From assembly GCA_002778195.1 (NCBI GenBank), contig PCDI01000005.1:2102392-2166391 (forward strand): a DNA stretch of 64,000 nt, in the 5' to 3' direction. The notes beneath the pieces are model-generated. The model was not told the DNA's origin and did not search any database. It was given only the letters and a program-made list of their open reading frames with translations. Position numbers and translations under genes: made by a program. Shown in pieces: positions 63,470-64,000 of this stretch. Within the stretch, counting starts at the first letter, position 1, and each line of letters opens with the position of its first letter. The stretch is from Raffaelea ambrosiae. Taxonomy: Eukaryota; Ascomycota; Sordariomycetes; Ophiostomatales; Ophiostomataceae.

Positions 63470-63957
63470 GCAGTGGCCGACACATGTCGTCGCCGACAAC
63501 GACGGCTGCTTCGCTCATGGCCCGCAGCCACAACCTCGTCGCCGATGCGTGGTCGTCCCCCCCCCTGGCGCCCCTTTTGGTGGCGGTCCAGGTGGCGGTC
63601 CAGATGGCGGTCCAGATGGCGGTCCAGTGTGCCCAGTATGCCCAGTATGCCCAGTCTGCCTGGGTCGCCGGCGCAGCGGGCACCACGCTGGCCTGGCAGT
63701 CCGCCGTCCGGGCCCTCGCCCACGCGTACCGACTGGCGGCCCGGACGGCCCAGGCGTGGTCCCAGGCGTGGTCCCAGGCGTGGTCCCATACCTGGTCCCA
63801 CCAGCGGTTTGTCCGGCAGCGCGAGCGTCTGTACAAGAAGATCGGCTATGAGGCAGCGGTCATCTTCCTCGCCCCGCACGGCAACGGCCTGGTCGTGCTG
63901 GTCTTTTGGCCGGGGTGGCTGGTGCTGGGGCTGGCCGCGTGGCTGCTCCAGGAGTCG
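63256..63957 (+). CDS. Ser-rich membrane protein, 3' end missing at contig edge
   Basis: An open frame from ATG 63256 runs without a stop into the N-rich end, for 234 residues. The N-terminal third is Ser/Thr-rich with a long Ser run (63432-63473). The middle is helical, with short in-frame repeats: VAVQVAVQMAVQMAVQ (12-bp units), AQYAQYAQ (9-bp units) and AWSQAWSQAWS (12-bp units). A conserved-looking end follows: RERLYKKIGYEAAVIFLAP and a hydrophobic helix VVLVFWPGWLVLGLAAWLL. Repeats that keep frame argue that the gene is real. I recognise no family. It could be a peripheral or single-pass membrane protein; the C-terminus is not in the window. Confidence 0.6.
63580..63660 (+). repeat. 12-bp and 9-bp in-frame repeats
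   Basis: Four units of (g/a)tggcggtccag are followed by three of tatgcccag or variants. A third array of gcgtggtcccag lies at 63755-63795. Confidence 0.9.
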
Positions 63958-64000
63958 NNCGNNTNGNCNATNTGGNGANGGCNNNNANNGNNNNCNNNNG
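63958..64000. other. Low-quality sequence at the right edge
   Basis: Most bases are N. Nothing can be read here. Confidence 0.98.

Overview
The window is nuclear DNA of a filamentous ascomycete, most likely a Sordariomycete. Supporting signs are short introns (about 50-190 bp) with GT...AG ends and CTAAC-like branch sites, GC-rich third codon positions, Zn2Cys6 regulators, long Ser, Ala, Gln and Pro homopeptide tracts, and fungus-only families (Irs4-type EH protein, Cip1-like secreted protein, Dal5-type permease). I cannot name the species. The last ~45 bases are mostly N, so the window probably ends at a contig edge.

Layout. Positions 1-10945 hold five genes that look like a catabolic neighbourhood: a Dal5-type MFS permease (cut by the left edge), an alpha/beta hydrolase sharing its upstream region, a fused HyuA-HyuB 5-oxoprolinase/hydantoinase-type enzyme, a small protein with two alpha/beta-barrel-like halves, and a Zn2Cys6 regulator divergent from the small protein. 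Positions 11395-22969 hold housekeeping genes: a universal stress protein family member, a small hypothetical protein, eIF3 subunit L and a Golgi pH regulator-type membrane protein. Positions 24757-29537 hold a Ser/Thr-rich surface protein, a Pex11-family peroxin and a Cip1-like secreted protein. Positions 30052-45294 carry four long minus-strand genes: Irs4-type EH protein, the microtubule bundler Ase1/PRC1, an acidic coiled-coil protein and a secretory single-pass membrane protein. After 3.5 kb without a recognisable gene come a GT4 glycosyltransferase (48776-50446), UDP-glucose 6-dehydrogenase (54005-56342), a nine-exon Zn2Cys6 regulator (58291-61132) and the start of a Ser-rich membrane protein that runs off the right edge (63256 onward).

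How the genes fit together. The only set with an obvious joint logic is the left one: import, hydrolysis and ATP-driven opening of a cyclic amide, with a local regulator. Its substrate is not readable from sequence. The other genes look independently regulated.

A second theme is short tandem repeats. They sit just upstream of three start codons (MFS, barrel protein, PEX11) and expand in frame inside proteins, including an expansion in the loop of the Irs4 EH domain and a 9-bp expansion in the coiled-coil protein. Exon boundaries below were worked out by hand from splice consensus, reading-frame continuity and family motifs.
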